Shown here piece by piece: positions 9,108 to 18,076 of a DNA stretch of 64,000 nucleotides. Positions within the stretch are counted from its first letter, which is position 1. Every line of letters starts with the position of its first letter. The stretch is from Chthonomonadales bacterium (GTDB taxonomy: Bacteria > Armatimonadota > Chthonomonadetes > Chthonomonadales > CAJBBX01): assembly GCA_020849275.1 (NCBI GenBank), contig JADLGO010000063.1, forward strand, positions 57,520 through 121,519. The letters run 5' to 3'. Position numbers and translations under genes: made by a program. The notes below the pieces were generated by a model, which was not told the DNA's origin, did not search any database, and saw nothing but the letters and a program-made list of their open reading frames with translations.

Positions 9108-11240
9108 TCACTTCCTGCCGAGCGCGGCCTCGGCCTCCCGCGCCGTGCGGCGAGCGTCGCCCGCGACGAGCAGGAATCGGGAGCGCAAGAGCGTCTCGCC
9201 CGCGCGCACGCCGCGGGGCCCCGCCGCAAGGAGCGGGCAGTCGAGCACGCTGTAGCGGATACTTCCCCAGGGCCCGTTGCGCCGGTTGGAGCTTCGGAGC
9301 GCGAAGGCCACTGGCGACTCGCTCAGATCGACGATGCCGAGGCGATTGTCCAGGTTCACCCAGCCGGGCCCGAAGCGCTTCACCGTGATCGTCTCTCTGT
9401 CGGGCAGCTCGGCCGGGGGCCGCCATCTCTCTATCACCGCCCCACCCGGCCACCGCCACGTCCGTCGAAAGCCGTTGAACCGGTCGTTCACCACGTGCAG
9501 GCGCAGCCCCTCGATCGCCGACACGGTCACGTCGGCGTCGGCCGTGAACGTGCTCTCCACCTCGGCCGCGCCCCGCTCGGGTCGCACGAGGAAGCGGACC
9601 GTATTGGTGAACGCCGGCCCTCCGCCGCGTGCGTGGTAGACGAGACGCCCGGCCGCGCGGAACCCGTCGCCTTCCGGCGCGATCGCCCCCTGCGTCATGG
9701 TGCGCGCGGCGTCGACACCTTCCACCTCGACCCGCCCGAGCAGGTTGCCCGTCCCCCACTCGGCTGCTGAGTCCATCCCCTCGGGTATGAACAACGCCAT
9801 TGGACGCGGACCGTCCAGCCGCCGCCACGCGAAGGAGGCGAACAGCCGCGGCGCGCGCACCCAGGCGAGGCCAGCTTCCGCGCTGATGTGGCGCGCGCTC
9901 AGGTGGGCGCCCAGCGTGGCCGACTCCGGCGGCCGCGGCAGCGCCCACCCGGCGAGGCGATGCAGGAGATAGGCGGCCGCGAGGTTGGCGTAGCAGTCCG
10001 TCTCGTACTCCAGCATTCGGTCCATCATCACGTTGCGCGTGAACCGCTTGCCAAAGAAGGTACCGTCGCCATTGGAGCGCTGCTCTTCCTCGAAGGCTCG
10101 GAAGCGGCGCGCCTCGATGGCGCGCGCGTCGGCATCGCCGAAGCGCTCCTGCAGCACGGCCAGCGCCGGCATGATGAAGCTGAGGCCGTAGGCATACCTG
10201 GGCCAGTCCTTCCCGGCTGGATAGGCGAAGCGGGATTCGAGGAACGTGGGCTTCAACCGCCGCCATACGTCATCGAAATGGTGGAACTGAGCGTCGGGGA
10301 CCGATTGCTGCGCGGAGGCAAGCGCCAGGTAGCCCCACGACAGCGAGTGAAGCGGGCAGATCATGTAGCAGGTGTGGTAGGCCCCGTGGTTCTCGATGGT
10401 GTAGTCGTCGTGCACGTTGGTGGTGTAGACTTGCTCGCGCAGGGGCCTGCCGTCCACGCTGCGCGCGGAGGTCCGGTCGGCGGCGGTCGACAGGGAGTTC
10501 AGGGCGAACTCCACGAGCTTCGCGCGCCACCCCGTGGCGTGCGCGTGCTCCGGCATCAGCGCGATGGCGGCGGCAAGCACCTCCGTATCCCAGGCATTCT
10601 CCTCCGACTTCGTGTCGCGCTGCTCGCCGCCGGGCGCCCTCCGAGCCAGATGTCGGTCGGCCTCGTGAGCCACGACACGCTGGACGGCAAGGCGCTCGCG
10701 CGGCGCGAGTCGGTCCCAGAGAAGCTGCGCCCCGACGGCCATCTTCGCCGTCCACCAGGCCGACTGCCAGTGGTTGCCCCAGCGCTTCCCGTCACCGCAG
10801 GGAACCTCGCCGGTGACATGGGTGCGCGTCATGTAGGCGATTCCGGCGCGGGCGAGCTCAAGCACGTGCTTTTCGGAGACACCCGTCACATGGCTATCGT
10901 AGGCCGGATCGGTCGCGAGGAGCGACATCACCACGACGAAGTTGCCGGCTGACCGCAAGCCCATCTCGGCCGAATCGGGGTCGCCGAAGAAGCCGAGCGA
11001 CGGATCGGCCAGGAAGCCGGTGCGCCATCCGCGCTCGGCCAGAAGCGGAAAGCGCTCCAGGACGCGCATGTAGTCGGTCGGGCCCGGATAGGCGCTTGAG
11101 AAGGCCAGGCGCTTCAGCACCCGAAGCGGCATGGACGGCGAGGAGACCATCCAGGCGCGTCGGTCGATGGGCGCCCGCGCGGCCGGCGGTGTGCGCAGCG
11201 CCAGGCACGCGGCGAGGCCGAGGACGAGGACGGACCTCAC
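9108..11240 (-). CDS. Secreted lyase-like alpha/alpha-toroid protein
   Basis: About 710 residues. A hydrophobic signal peptide (RSVLVLGLAACLALR) is followed by a long alpha-helical region with aromatic- and His-rich motifs seen in polysaccharide-lyase toroids (WGNHWQSAWWTAKM, NHGAYHTCYM), and then a beta-rich C-terminal part. The GTG at 11240 is chosen because AAAGGAG lies 6 nt upstream; the open frame also has a TTG two codons earlier. Secretion plus heparinase/chondroitinase-like topology suggests extracellular polysaccharide cleavage, but no specific PL family motif is certain. It starts 36 bp after priA ends. Confidence 0.65.
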   Translation of the reverse strand: MRSVLVLGLAACLALRTPPAARAPIDRRAWMVSSPSMPLRVLKRLAFSSAYPGPTDYMRVLERFPLLAERGWRTGFLADPSLGFFGDPDSAEMGLRSAGNFVVVMSLLATDPAYDSHVTGVSEKHVLELARAGIAYMTRTHVTGEVPCGDGKRWGNHWQSAWWTAKMAVGAQLLWDRLAPRERLAVQRVVAHEADRHLARRAPGGEQRDTKSEENAWDTEVLAAAIALMPEHAHATGWRAKLVEFALNSLSTAADRTSARSVDGRPLREQVYTTNVHDDYTIENHGAYHTCYMICPLHSLSWGYLALASAQQSVPDAQFHHFDDVWRRLKPTFLESRFAYPAGKDWPRYAYGLSFIMPALAVLQERFGDADARAIEARRFRAFEEEQRSNGDGTFFGKRFTRNVMMDRMLEYETDCYANLAAAYLLHRLAGWALPRPPESATLGAHLSARHISAEAGLAWVRAPRLFASFAWRRLDGPRPMALFIPEGMDSAAEWGTGNLLGRVEVEGVDAARTMTQGAIAPEGDGFRAAGRLVYHARGGGPAFTNTVRFLVRPERGAAEVESTFTADADVTVSAIEGLRLHVVNDRFNGFRRTWRWPGGAVIERWRPPAELPDRETITVKRFGPGWVNLDNRLGIVDLSESPVAFALRSSNRRNGPWGSIRYSVLDCPLLAAGPRGVRAGETLLRSRFLLVAGDARRTAREAEAALGRK

Positions 11241-11276
11241 GAGCAACTCCTTTCCGGCCTGACGGCCCCCGAGCGA

Positions 11277-13817
11277 TCAGGCCATGCCGACCGGATCGAT
11301 GTCGACGACGATGCCGTGGCGCTCCTGCGAGGCCATGCTCGCGAGAGCCTGCTGCACGAGCGTCGAGAGAGGGGCTTCGACGGGCGCGCGCAAGACGATG
11401 TGACGCCGGTAGCGGCCGCGCAGGCGGGCAAGCGGCGCCGGAGCCGGGCCGATCAGCTCGATCTCCCGCGGCAGCGTGGCGCGCAGGGCGGCGGCCAGGC
11501 CCTCGCACCGGTCACGGGCGCCGGCGGCCGCGGGGTCCGCCACCACGAGGTTCGCCAGGCGCCGGAAGGGCGGGTATCCCAGCTCCTCGCGGAAGCGGAT
11601 CTCGCGTGCGTAGAACCCGGCGTAGTCCTGCTCGACCGCCCGCTGCACACCGTAGTGGTCCGGGCTGAACGTCTGGATCACGACGCTGCCGGGATGCTCT
11701 CCCCGGCCGGCGCGGCCGGCCACCTGCGTGAGCAACTGGAAGGTGCGCTCGGCGGCGCGAAAGTCCGGCATGTGAATCCCCGTGTCGGCGGTGATGACGC
11801 CGACGAGCGTCACGTTCGGGAAGTCGAGCCCCTTCGCCACCATCTGAGTGCCGATCAGCACGTCGGCCTCGCCGCGCCGGAACCGGCCCAGGATGCCGGC
11901 GTGGGCGCCCTTGCGCGTGACCGTGTCGCGGTCCAGGCGGACCACGCGCGCGTCCGGGAAGTGCGCCAGCACCTCCTCCTCCACGCGCTCCGTCCCGATC
12001 CCGAACGACTTCACCTTGCGGCCGCCGCAGTCCGGGCACAGGGTCGGCGCCGACCGCGCGTAGTCGCAGTGATGGCAGCGCAAGGCGCTCTCCGCGGCAT
12101 GGTAGGTCAGCGAGACGGCGCAGTTGGGGCAGCGCGCCACGAAGCCGCAGTCGCGGCAGAGAACGAACTGGGCGTAGCCGCGGCGGTTCAGGAAGAGGAT
12201 CGACTGCTGGCGACGCGCCAGGCGTTCGGCCAGAGCGCCAAGCAGCTCACGGCTGAACAGCGCGCGGTGCTCCCTGATCTCCTCGCGCAGGTCCACCACC
12301 GAGACGGCCGGCAGCGGCCGGGCGTCCACGCGCTCGGGCATCTCCACCAGCGCAAAGCGCCCGGCGGCCGCCGCGTGGTAGCTCTCCAGCGAGGGCGTTG
12401 CGCTCCCGAGAACCACCAGGGCGCCGCTGTCCGCTCCCCTCTGCATGGCCGTCTCGCGGGCGTGGTAGCGCGGCTGGCTCTCCTGCTTGTAGGAGGCCTC
12501 GTGCTCTTCGTCGACGACGACCAACCCCAGCCGCTCAAGCGGCGCGAACACGGCCGAGCGGGCGCCGACGGCGATGCGCGCGCTGCCCTCCTGCAGACGC
12601 CGCCACTCGTCGTGGTGCTCGCCCATCGAGAGACGGCTGTGCAGCACCGCCACCTCGTCGCCGAAGCGGGCGGTGAACACCTCGACCACCTGCGCGGTCA
12701 GCGCGATCTCCGGCACGAGGACGATGGCGGTGCGCCCGGCGGCCAGCGTTCTGGCGATGGCGTCCAGGTAGACCTCGGTCTTGCCGCTCGCCGTGACCCC
12801 GTGGAGGAGCGCCACTCCGGGCTCGCCGGCCGCCATCATGCCGCCGAGGCGCGCAACGGCGGCGCGCTGGCCGGCGGTGAGCAAGGGGGCGGCGCTGGGT
12901 GTCGGCGCCTGCCTGAGCGGAGCGCGGCGCCGGGGCACCTGGCAGGCCACGACGGCGCCCTTGCGCGTCAGCGTGCGTAGCGCGCCCTGGGCAGCATCCG
13001 CCGCAGCCAGCAGGGTCGGGCCCGGGACGGGCGCCTCGCCCCGACGCTGGAAGCCGGCCAGCGCGTCGAGGATGCGCGCGGCCGCCGCGCTAGGGCGCTC
13101 GTTGAGCGTCCCCACGACGACGCCGAGCGTGTAGGCGCGCGCTGTCGCCGCCGCGGCCCGAGGTCGGAGCGCCCGCGCGGTCTCGGCAAGGATGCGCTTG
13201 CGCAGCAGCGCGCCGTAGGCGGCGGAGAACGACGGCGCTTGCGCCGCGGCGCGCAGCACGTCGATCTCGGCCTCGCCGCCCAGCCGGCGCAGCGTGGCCA
13301 GAATGTGAGACTGCACGGGCGCCCGGGCGCACCCGTCGGCCTCTGGCTCGGCGCCGTGCTCGGCCGAATCACGGACGAAGCGCACGAAGGTGGCGACGCG
13401 CGAGCCCATCGCCGCGGGCGCGATGCAGCGCATGGCGCTCGGCAGGTCGGCCACGTAGCGATCGGCCACCCACCGCGCCAGGGCGATCTGCTTCTCGATG
13501 ACCGTGACGGCGCCCTCGACGATCGCGGCCACGGGCAGGAGCCGCGCGAAGAGCGGGTCGTCGGGCGGAACGCGCCGCAGCGCGACCACGTACCCGGCGC
13601 GGCTCTGGCCGCCGAAGGGCACCTGGACGCAGACTCCGGGGCGCACGACCTCGCGGAGCCCCTCGGGCACCAGGTAGGTGTAGGCGGGCAGGAGGTCGGG
13701 CGCCTCAACGTCGACGACCACGTCGGCCACGTCGGCGCCGGCGAACTCCTCCCAGAGACTGCCGGTGAGCATGTCGGGGGCGATCCTGGGCGAAGGCGGC
13801 CCGGGGCGTCCGGGCAC
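11277..13817 (-). CDS. priA: Primosomal protein N' (replication restart helicase PriA)
   Basis: Up to 846 residues. The N-terminal DNA-binding domain (TYLVPEGL, VQVPFGGQSRAGYVV) is followed by a superfamily 2 helicase core with Walker A GVTASGKTEV (about residues 340-348) and DEEH (436-439). Zinc-binding Cys pairs (CRDCGFVARCPNC, then CHHCDY and CPDCGG) lie between the helicase lobes, as in all PriA proteins. It reloads the replisome at stalled forks. The start is uncertain: GTG 13817 gives the full frame without a clear ribosome site, and ATG at 13772 (MLTGSLW) is a reasonable alternative. Length and motifs are complete, so the gene is intact. Confidence 0.95.
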   Translation of the reverse strand: MPGRPGPPSPRIAPDMLTGSLWEEFAGADVADVVVDVEAPDLLPAYTYLVPEGLREVVRPGVCVQVPFGGQSRAGYVVALRRVPPDDPLFARLLPVAAIVEGAVTVIEKQIALARWVADRYVADLPSAMRCIAPAAMGSRVATFVRFVRDSAEHGAEPEADGCARAPVQSHILATLRRLGGEAEIDVLRAAAQAPSFSAAYGALLRKRILAETARALRPRAAAATARAYTLGVVVGTLNERPSAAAARILDALAGFQRRGEAPVPGPTLLAAADAAQGALRTLTRKGAVVACQVPRRRAPLRQAPTPSAAPLLTAGQRAAVARLGGMMAAGEPGVALLHGVTASGKTEVYLDAIARTLAAGRTAIVLVPEIALTAQVVEVFTARFGDEVAVLHSRLSMGEHHDEWRRLQEGSARIAVGARSAVFAPLERLGLVVVDEEHEASYKQESQPRYHARETAMQRGADSGALVVLGSATPSLESYHAAAAGRFALVEMPERVDARPLPAVSVVDLREEIREHRALFSRELLGALAERLARRQQSILFLNRRGYAQFVLCRDCGFVARCPNCAVSLTYHAAESALRCHHCDYARSAPTLCPDCGGRKVKSFGIGTERVEEEVLAHFPDARVVRLDRDTVTRKGAHAGILGRFRRGEADVLIGTQMVAKGLDFPNVTLVGVITADTGIHMPDFRAAERTFQLLTQVAGRAGRGEHPGSVVIQTFSPDHYGVQRAVEQDYAGFYAREIRFREELGYPPFRRLANLVVADPAAAGARDRCEGLAAALRATLPREIELIGPAPAPLARLRGRYRRHIVLRAPVEAPLSTLVQQALASMASQERHGIVVDIDPVGMA

Positions 13818-13857
13818 TTGCCCGATCGTTCACCGGGCCGCGCGGCGGCACCTCCCC

Positions 13858-13886
13858 TTGATCCGGCTCCCCCGATTTGCTATACT
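13858..13886 (+). promoter_or_regulatory. Sigma-70-type promoter of tRNA-Val
   Basis: TTGATC at 13858-13863 and TATACT at 13881-13886 are separated by exactly 17 bp. The expected start point lies about 6 bp before the tRNA 5' end at 13899. Confidence 0.8.
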
Positions 13887-13898
13887 AGTGGGCGGTGT

Positions 13899-13973
13899 GG
13901 GCGGTTAGCTCAGGGGGAGAGCGCCTCGTTGACACCGAGGAGGTCACAAGTTCAAATCTTGTATCGCCCACCA
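13899..13973 (+). tRNA. tRNA-Val (anticodon GAC), CCA encoded
   Basis: A 7-bp acceptor stem (GGGCGGT with ATCGCCC, one G-U pair), a D arm with TTAGCTCAGGGGGAGAGC, an anticodon stem CCTCG/CGAGG closing a TTGACAC loop with anticodon GAC, and a T arm with GTTCAAATC. The 3' CCA is encoded at 13971-13973, unlike the tRNA-Phe in this window. Confidence 0.95.
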
Positions 13974-14208
13974 CTTCCCCCGCCGCGACGCGGCCGTCTC
14001 CGCGGCACGCCCCCGCACCCCCGAACACAACGGCCGCACGCCCCTGCCGCCCGGCAGCGCTCCCTGGCGCCCTGAGCGCGACCACGGGGCGTCGCGAATC
14101 CGCGCCGACCATCGCGCCATCGCGGCGACGGCAGGCGGCCACGCGATCCGGTGACGGCAGCACGCCACGGTTCCGGTCTGCCCGCTGAGCCGCGGCTTTG
14201 GGGCCGGC

Positions 14209-15711
14209 CTACATCCCGTGGCGCATCGGCGCCGGCCGGATGCGCAGGAAGAGCCAGAAGCCGACCGGGGACCGACCGTATAGCCGGTCCAGCTCACGCG
14301 GCGCCCAGTTGAACGTGATCGCGGCGCCAACGCCCGTCTCATAGGATCGCCCCGGTGTCAGCTCATGAAGCCCGCCCAGCGTGAGTTGCGTGATGCCGAG
14401 TTTGTGCTCGGGGGGCTTAACATCGAGCTCCTCCCCCAGCTTGTTCACCCATTCGAGCCGGCCAAGGAGCGTGCTGCGGCGCGCCAGGTTCATCGTCGAC
14501 TCCAGAAGCAGGCTGTCGCTGTTGGCGCCACGTTGCCGGTTGCACCCCCATACGAAGGTCGAGGCCCAGTTCCCTCCGTGCGCTAGAGGTCGATTGTGCA
14601 TCGCCGAGAACGTCGTGCGCCGCACGTCCTCCTCCGGATGAAGGGCCTCCGGGCTGTGCAGGTAGCCGTAGGAGGCCTGCAGACTCCAGTCGCGCCCCGG
14701 GTTGAAGGTCACCCGCCCCGCGAACGAGTCGATATGGATCGGGTCGAGGTTCCAGCGATGCTCGTCGGGCTCGCGCCCCGTGAAGGCCGAGCCCTCCACC
14801 TGGACGTTGCGGTGAGCGACGCCGGCGGTCAGCACGCCGAAGGTGATGTGGGTGCTGTCCTGCCAGTGATGGCTGATGGGCGCGGGAGGGGTGTCCATGG
14901 CGGAGAGCCGATGCGGGAAGCCGGGAGGACCGAGGGCGGGCTCGCCGGACAGCGCGGCATACAGCGAGAGCGCCGTGTCGGGCCGCACGGCGTAGCGCAA
15001 GCGCGTGGCCGTCTCCATCAACAGGTCGTGCGGGTGCTGGCGGTCCACCAGAGGGTGGCCGCCGTAGCTCTCACCGGACTGGTACAGCAGTGGGTAGCCT
15101 CGCGGAGTGGCCGTGGCAGGGTCCAGGCTGAGCATCAGGCGCGCCATGAGCTCCGCGCGCCCGATCTGCCGGCGTGCCATGCCCATCCACCAGTTCAGGG
15201 AGTTAAGCTGCTCGCCCCCGCGCGGTCCTCCCTGGCGGTCGTAATCGACCAGCAGGTTGTAGTGCTGCATCAGCGACCAGCGACCCGCCATCCGATGGTA
15301 CGCATGCGTCGGCGTGCTGTCGGGCTGCCAGGCGGTACCGGAGGCCCCGCGAGTGGCGGGGATGCCGGCGAAACCCATCGGCATGCCGGCCATGCCCTCC
15401 ATCGCGCCGTGCCCCATCGGCATCCCGGCATCGCCGGGCGACGGCCCGCCCACGCGCAGCGTAAAGGTCACCGGCATCACGCACCCTTCCTTCGGCGCAG
15501 CGGTCAGCCCCAACCGGTAGTCGCCGGGACCGGGGCGGGGAACGCCCACGCGAGACGGGCCGGGCGCTGGCACACGCAACGAGACATCGTAGGGGCCGGC
15601 CCGGCCCAGCAGAGGCCGCTGTTGAGCGATGCTCCCGACAGGCGTCGCCAGCAACATGGCCGCCACGATGCCGGCATAACCGCTCCGACGGCAGCGCCTT
15701 ACTGATGCCAT
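14209..15711 (-). CDS. Exported beta-barrel-like protein with Met/Gly-rich N-terminal segment
   Basis: 500 residues. The ATG at 15711 has GGAGG 6 nt upstream and begins a signal peptide (SGYAGIVAAMLLATPVGS). A compact N-terminal domain ends in a Met/Gly/His-rich stretch (GMPMGHGAMEGMAGMP), which looks like a soft-metal-binding loop. The remaining ~350 residues have alternating polar/aromatic strands and short turns as in outer-membrane barrels (FAGRVTFNPGRDWSLQASYG, GITQLTLGGLHEL). Similar proteins are common in metagenomes without a function. A role in copper or other metal handling is inference from the Met-rich segment only. It stands alone between tRNA-Val and the next operon. Confidence 0.65.
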   Translation of the reverse strand: MASVRRCRRSGYAGIVAAMLLATPVGSIAQQRPLLGRAGPYDVSLRVPAPGPSRVGVPRPGPGDYRLGLTAAPKEGCVMPVTFTLRVGGPSPGDAGMPMGHGAMEGMAGMPMGFAGIPATRGASGTAWQPDSTPTHAYHRMAGRWSLMQHYNLLVDYDRQGGPRGGEQLNSLNWWMGMARRQIGRAELMARLMLSLDPATATPRGYPLLYQSGESYGGHPLVDRQHPHDLLMETATRLRYAVRPDTALSLYAALSGEPALGPPGFPHRLSAMDTPPAPISHHWQDSTHITFGVLTAGVAHRNVQVEGSAFTGREPDEHRWNLDPIHIDSFAGRVTFNPGRDWSLQASYGYLHSPEALHPEEDVRRTTFSAMHNRPLAHGGNWASTFVWGCNRQRGANSDSLLLESTMNLARRSTLLGRLEWVNKLGEELDVKPPEHKLGITQLTLGGLHELTPGRSYETGVGAAITFNWAPRELDRLYGRSPVGFWLFLRIRPAPMRHGM

Positions 15712-16059
15712 GGTCGCCTCCAGGAGCGCGGGAAGCCCGGCCGGGTCGGCAACACAGACCGGGGGTCGCACAGCCATCGACGGCTCGCACGGTACGCGCT
15801 AGCGAAAGCCCCCGTCGCCGCTACTGGAAACGCTTGCCGCCACCGTTCGGTTCCCGCCGTCTCAGGCCGTCATCCATCGGCCCGCTCGGCGCCGATGGCC
15901 GGGCCCCCGCGCACGCACAGCCCGTTCGCCGCTCTCGCGCGCTGACCGCGGCCCCGAGCGAGCGCCCCTGCCTACCGGTGTACCACGCGATATACTGATC
16001 GTAGAGGGCCGCGAACGCGCGGCAGCCGGAACTCGGGCCGAACGCCAGGGGGTTGACCT
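15712..16059 (+). other. Intergenic region between divergent genes
   Basis: 348 bp with no convincing gene. It holds the ribosome site of the barrel protein at its left edge, a LacI/GalR-like core AAACGCTT within 15825-15838, and a weak promoter at 15968-15996. Nothing else is evident. Confidence 0.6.
15968..15996 (+). promoter_or_regulatory. Probable sigma-70-type promoter of the DUF488/glycosylase operon
   Basis: TATACT at 15991-15996 is a good -10 box; CTGCCT at 15968-15973 is a weak -35 at 17 bp. It lies about 60 bp before the ATG at 16060. Confidence 0.5.
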
Positions 16060-16332
16060 ATGGGACGGGGGATCAGTCCAGGAGATTGCGTGCGGGTCCC
16101 GGACGGGCGCATCGGTCGGGTGCGCGCCGTCTCGGCCGGCTGCTGTAAGGTCCGCGTGCGCCGCAGGACCAGCAAGAGCCACCAGTTCCTCGAGCTCCGC
16201 GGGACCGAGCTCGAGCGCGTCGAATGCCCGAAGGGATGGATGAGCCCGGCCGGCTACAACCGTTACCTCGAGCTTACCCTCGCGAGGATGGAGGAGCGCC
16301 GCCGCGGCGAGCGGTCGCGCGAACCACGATGA
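16060..16332 (+). CDS. Small basic hypothetical protein
   Basis: 90 residues, rich in Arg. The first ~50 residues (GDCVRVPDGRIGRVRAVSAGCCKVRV) resemble a small SH3/KOW-like beta-barrel, followed by a conserved-looking KGWMSPAGYNRYLE helix. AGGGGG lies about 8 nt before the ATG. Its stop overlaps the next gene's start by ATGA (16329-16332), so it is translated with the DUF488 and glycosylase genes. Nucleic-acid binding is plausible but not shown. Confidence 0.65.
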   Translation: MGRGISPGDCVRVPDGRIGRVRAVSAGCCKVRVRRRTSKSHQFLELRGTELERVECPKGWMSPAGYNRYLELTLARMEERRRGERSREPR

Positions 16333-16898
16333 GCGGCACGCGGTCGATCTGCTCCGTGGGCCATTCGACCCTACCGCTGGCTGCCTTCATCGCCCTGCTC
16401 CGCGAGAACGGAATTCGCCGGGTGGCCGACGTTCGCTCATTCCCGGCCTCGCGCGCCAACCCCCAGTTCAACCGTGATCGCCTGCCCGTGTCGCTGGCCG
16501 GGGCGGAGATCGGCTACGCGCACCTGGCGAGCCTCGGGGGTCGGCGCAGCCGCCGCAAGGACCTGGCCCCCGGCACGTCCCCGAACGGCGGATGGGAGAA
16601 CGAGAGCTTCCGCAACTACGCCGACTACGCCCTGACGCCGCCCTTTCGCGAGGGTCTTGCGGAGCTGCTGGTCCTGGCGGAGCTGCCGACCGCCATCATG
16701 TGCGCGGAAGCCGTCTGGTGGCGCTGTCACCGTCGCATCGTGGCCGACTACCTGGTGGCGCGCGGGTGGACCGTGCTTCAGGTGGTGCCTCCGGATCCGC
16801 CGGAGCCCCATGCGCTCACCCCGTTTGCCAGAGTGCTGCGCGATGGCTCCATCATCTACCCCCTGCCAGAGGAGCGTTCCCATGACGCTGCCGGTTGA
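16329..16898 (+). CDS. DUF488 family protein
   Basis: 189 residues. The DUF488 core is clear: SVGHSTLPLAAF at the start, VADVRSFPASR with the family's D-R/S-P turn, and CAEAVWWRCHRRIVADYL near the end, with the Cys and CHR triad typical of the family. The family has no settled biochemical role; some members sit with DNA-repair genes, as here. The ATG at 16329 overlaps the preceding stop, and the 3' end overlaps the AlkA-like gene by 17 bp. Confidence 0.9.
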   Translation: MSGTRSICSVGHSTLPLAAFIALLRENGIRRVADVRSFPASRANPQFNRDRLPVSLAGAEIGYAHLASLGGRRSRRKDLAPGTSPNGGWENESFRNYADYALTPPFREGLAELLVLAELPTAIMCAEAVWWRCHRRIVADYLVARGWTVLQVVPPDPPEPHALTPFARVLRDGSIIYPLPEERSHDAAG

Positions 16899-17889
16899 TC
16901 CCGCGGCCGTCGCGGGCTGGGTGCTCGCGGACCGGCTTCGCGTCCCCGTGACGGCCTCCTATCGCCTGGACCTGACCGTGGCGGTCTTGCGGCGCACTGC
17001 CGCGAACCTGGTGGACGTATGGACGGACGACGGAAAGTACCTGCGCGCAACGGTCACTCCCCGCGGGCCACAGGTGCGTGCCATCACGCAGGCACGTGAC
17101 GCGCAAGAGCTGGAGATGGCCGTCTACGTGCCAGCGCCGGGCGCGGCGGGACGCCCCAGCCCGCCGGCGCTCGGCCTCGAGCCGCGGCTGACCCTCGGCA
17201 CGAGCGTAGACCTGGCTGGCTTCTACGCGGCGGCGCGGGGTCTCCCGCTGCTCTGGCCACTGGTCGAGAGCGCGCGAGGGGTGAGGCCGCCGCGCTACGC
17301 GTCGCTGTGGGAGGCGATCTGCAACTCGGTGTTGTTCCAGCAGGTGAGCCTCGAAGCGGCCATCGCGGTCATGGGGCGGATGGTCGCCCACTTCGGCAAG
17401 GTGGTGCGGTTCGGTCCATCGACGCTCCACTCCTTCCCCGAACCCGCGGCCATCCGGAACGCGGACCCGATGACGCTTCGAGGGTTCGGGCTGAGCACAT
17501 CCAAGGCAAGGACGCTGCGCGATGCCGCCGATGCCATCATCGCGGGACGCCTCACCGATGAAGAGATCGCCGGCCTGTCCACCGCCGCGGCGAGCGCCCG
17601 ACTCACCCGGGAGTGGGGCATCGGCCAATGGACCGCGTCCGTCATCCTCCTGCGAGGCTTTGGGCGCCTGGATGTCTTCCCCCTGGGCGACAGTGGGGCT
17701 CGACGCGGCTTGAGGAACCTGCTTGGCGAGATTCGCGAAGGCGCGGACCCCGACGCGACCGAGATGCTGAACGCGCTGGGCCCCTGGCGCGGCATGCTCT
17801 ACTATCACCTGTTGCTCCAGCGGCTCCAGAGGCGCGGCGAGGTCGATCTCGCGACGCCGTCACCGAAAGGCCGGGCCCCCTCGGAGTGA
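16882..17889 (+). CDS. AlkA-like DNA-3-methyladenine glycosylase (HhH-GPD superfamily)
   Basis: 335 residues. The N-terminal ~100 residues form an AlkA/OGG-like beta domain. The helix-hairpin-helix and Gly/Pro-Asp region reads GIGQWTASVILLRGFGRLDVFPLGD, in which the Asp of FPLGDSG fits the catalytic aspartate. It removes alkylated purines (known for the family). The ATG at 16882 has GGAG about 7 nt upstream and the gene overlaps DUF488 by 17 bp. Its stop codon lies inside a strong terminator hairpin. Confidence 0.88.
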   Translation: MTLPVDPAAVAGWVLADRLRVPVTASYRLDLTVAVLRRTAANLVDVWTDDGKYLRATVTPRGPQVRAITQARDAQELEMAVYVPAPGAAGRPSPPALGLEPRLTLGTSVDLAGFYAAARGLPLLWPLVESARGVRPPRYASLWEAICNSVLFQQVSLEAAIAVMGRMVAHFGKVVRFGPSTLHSFPEPAAIRNADPMTLRGFGLSTSKARTLRDAADAIIAGRLTDEEIAGLSTAAASARLTREWGIGQWTASVILLRGFGRLDVFPLGDSGARRGLRNLLGEIREGADPDATEMLNALGPWRGMLYYHLLLQRLQRRGEVDLATPSPKGRAPSE

Positions 17890-17902
17890 GGGGGCCCGGC
17901 CT
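17868..17902 (+). terminator. Hairpin overlapping the glycosylase stop codon
   Basis: A perfect 15-bp stem (17868-17882 with 17888-17902) and a 5-nt loop. The TGA at 17887-17889 lies in the loop/right arm. No T-run follows, so it may act as a bidirectional or Rho-assisted terminator between convergent genes. Confidence 0.75.
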
Positions 17903-18076
17903 GGGAGGTCCGCGCCACCTGCATCGCCGCGAGCCTCCGGTGGTGTGTGGCGCGCGCCCGGACACCGCGGAACGGCGACCATCAGCACGGCAGCGCGAAC
18001 TCTCCACCGCGATCGGCGTGCTACTGCTCCGCGACCCTACCGCAACGCCACCGGGCGGCTGCGCGCGGAGGCCAGA

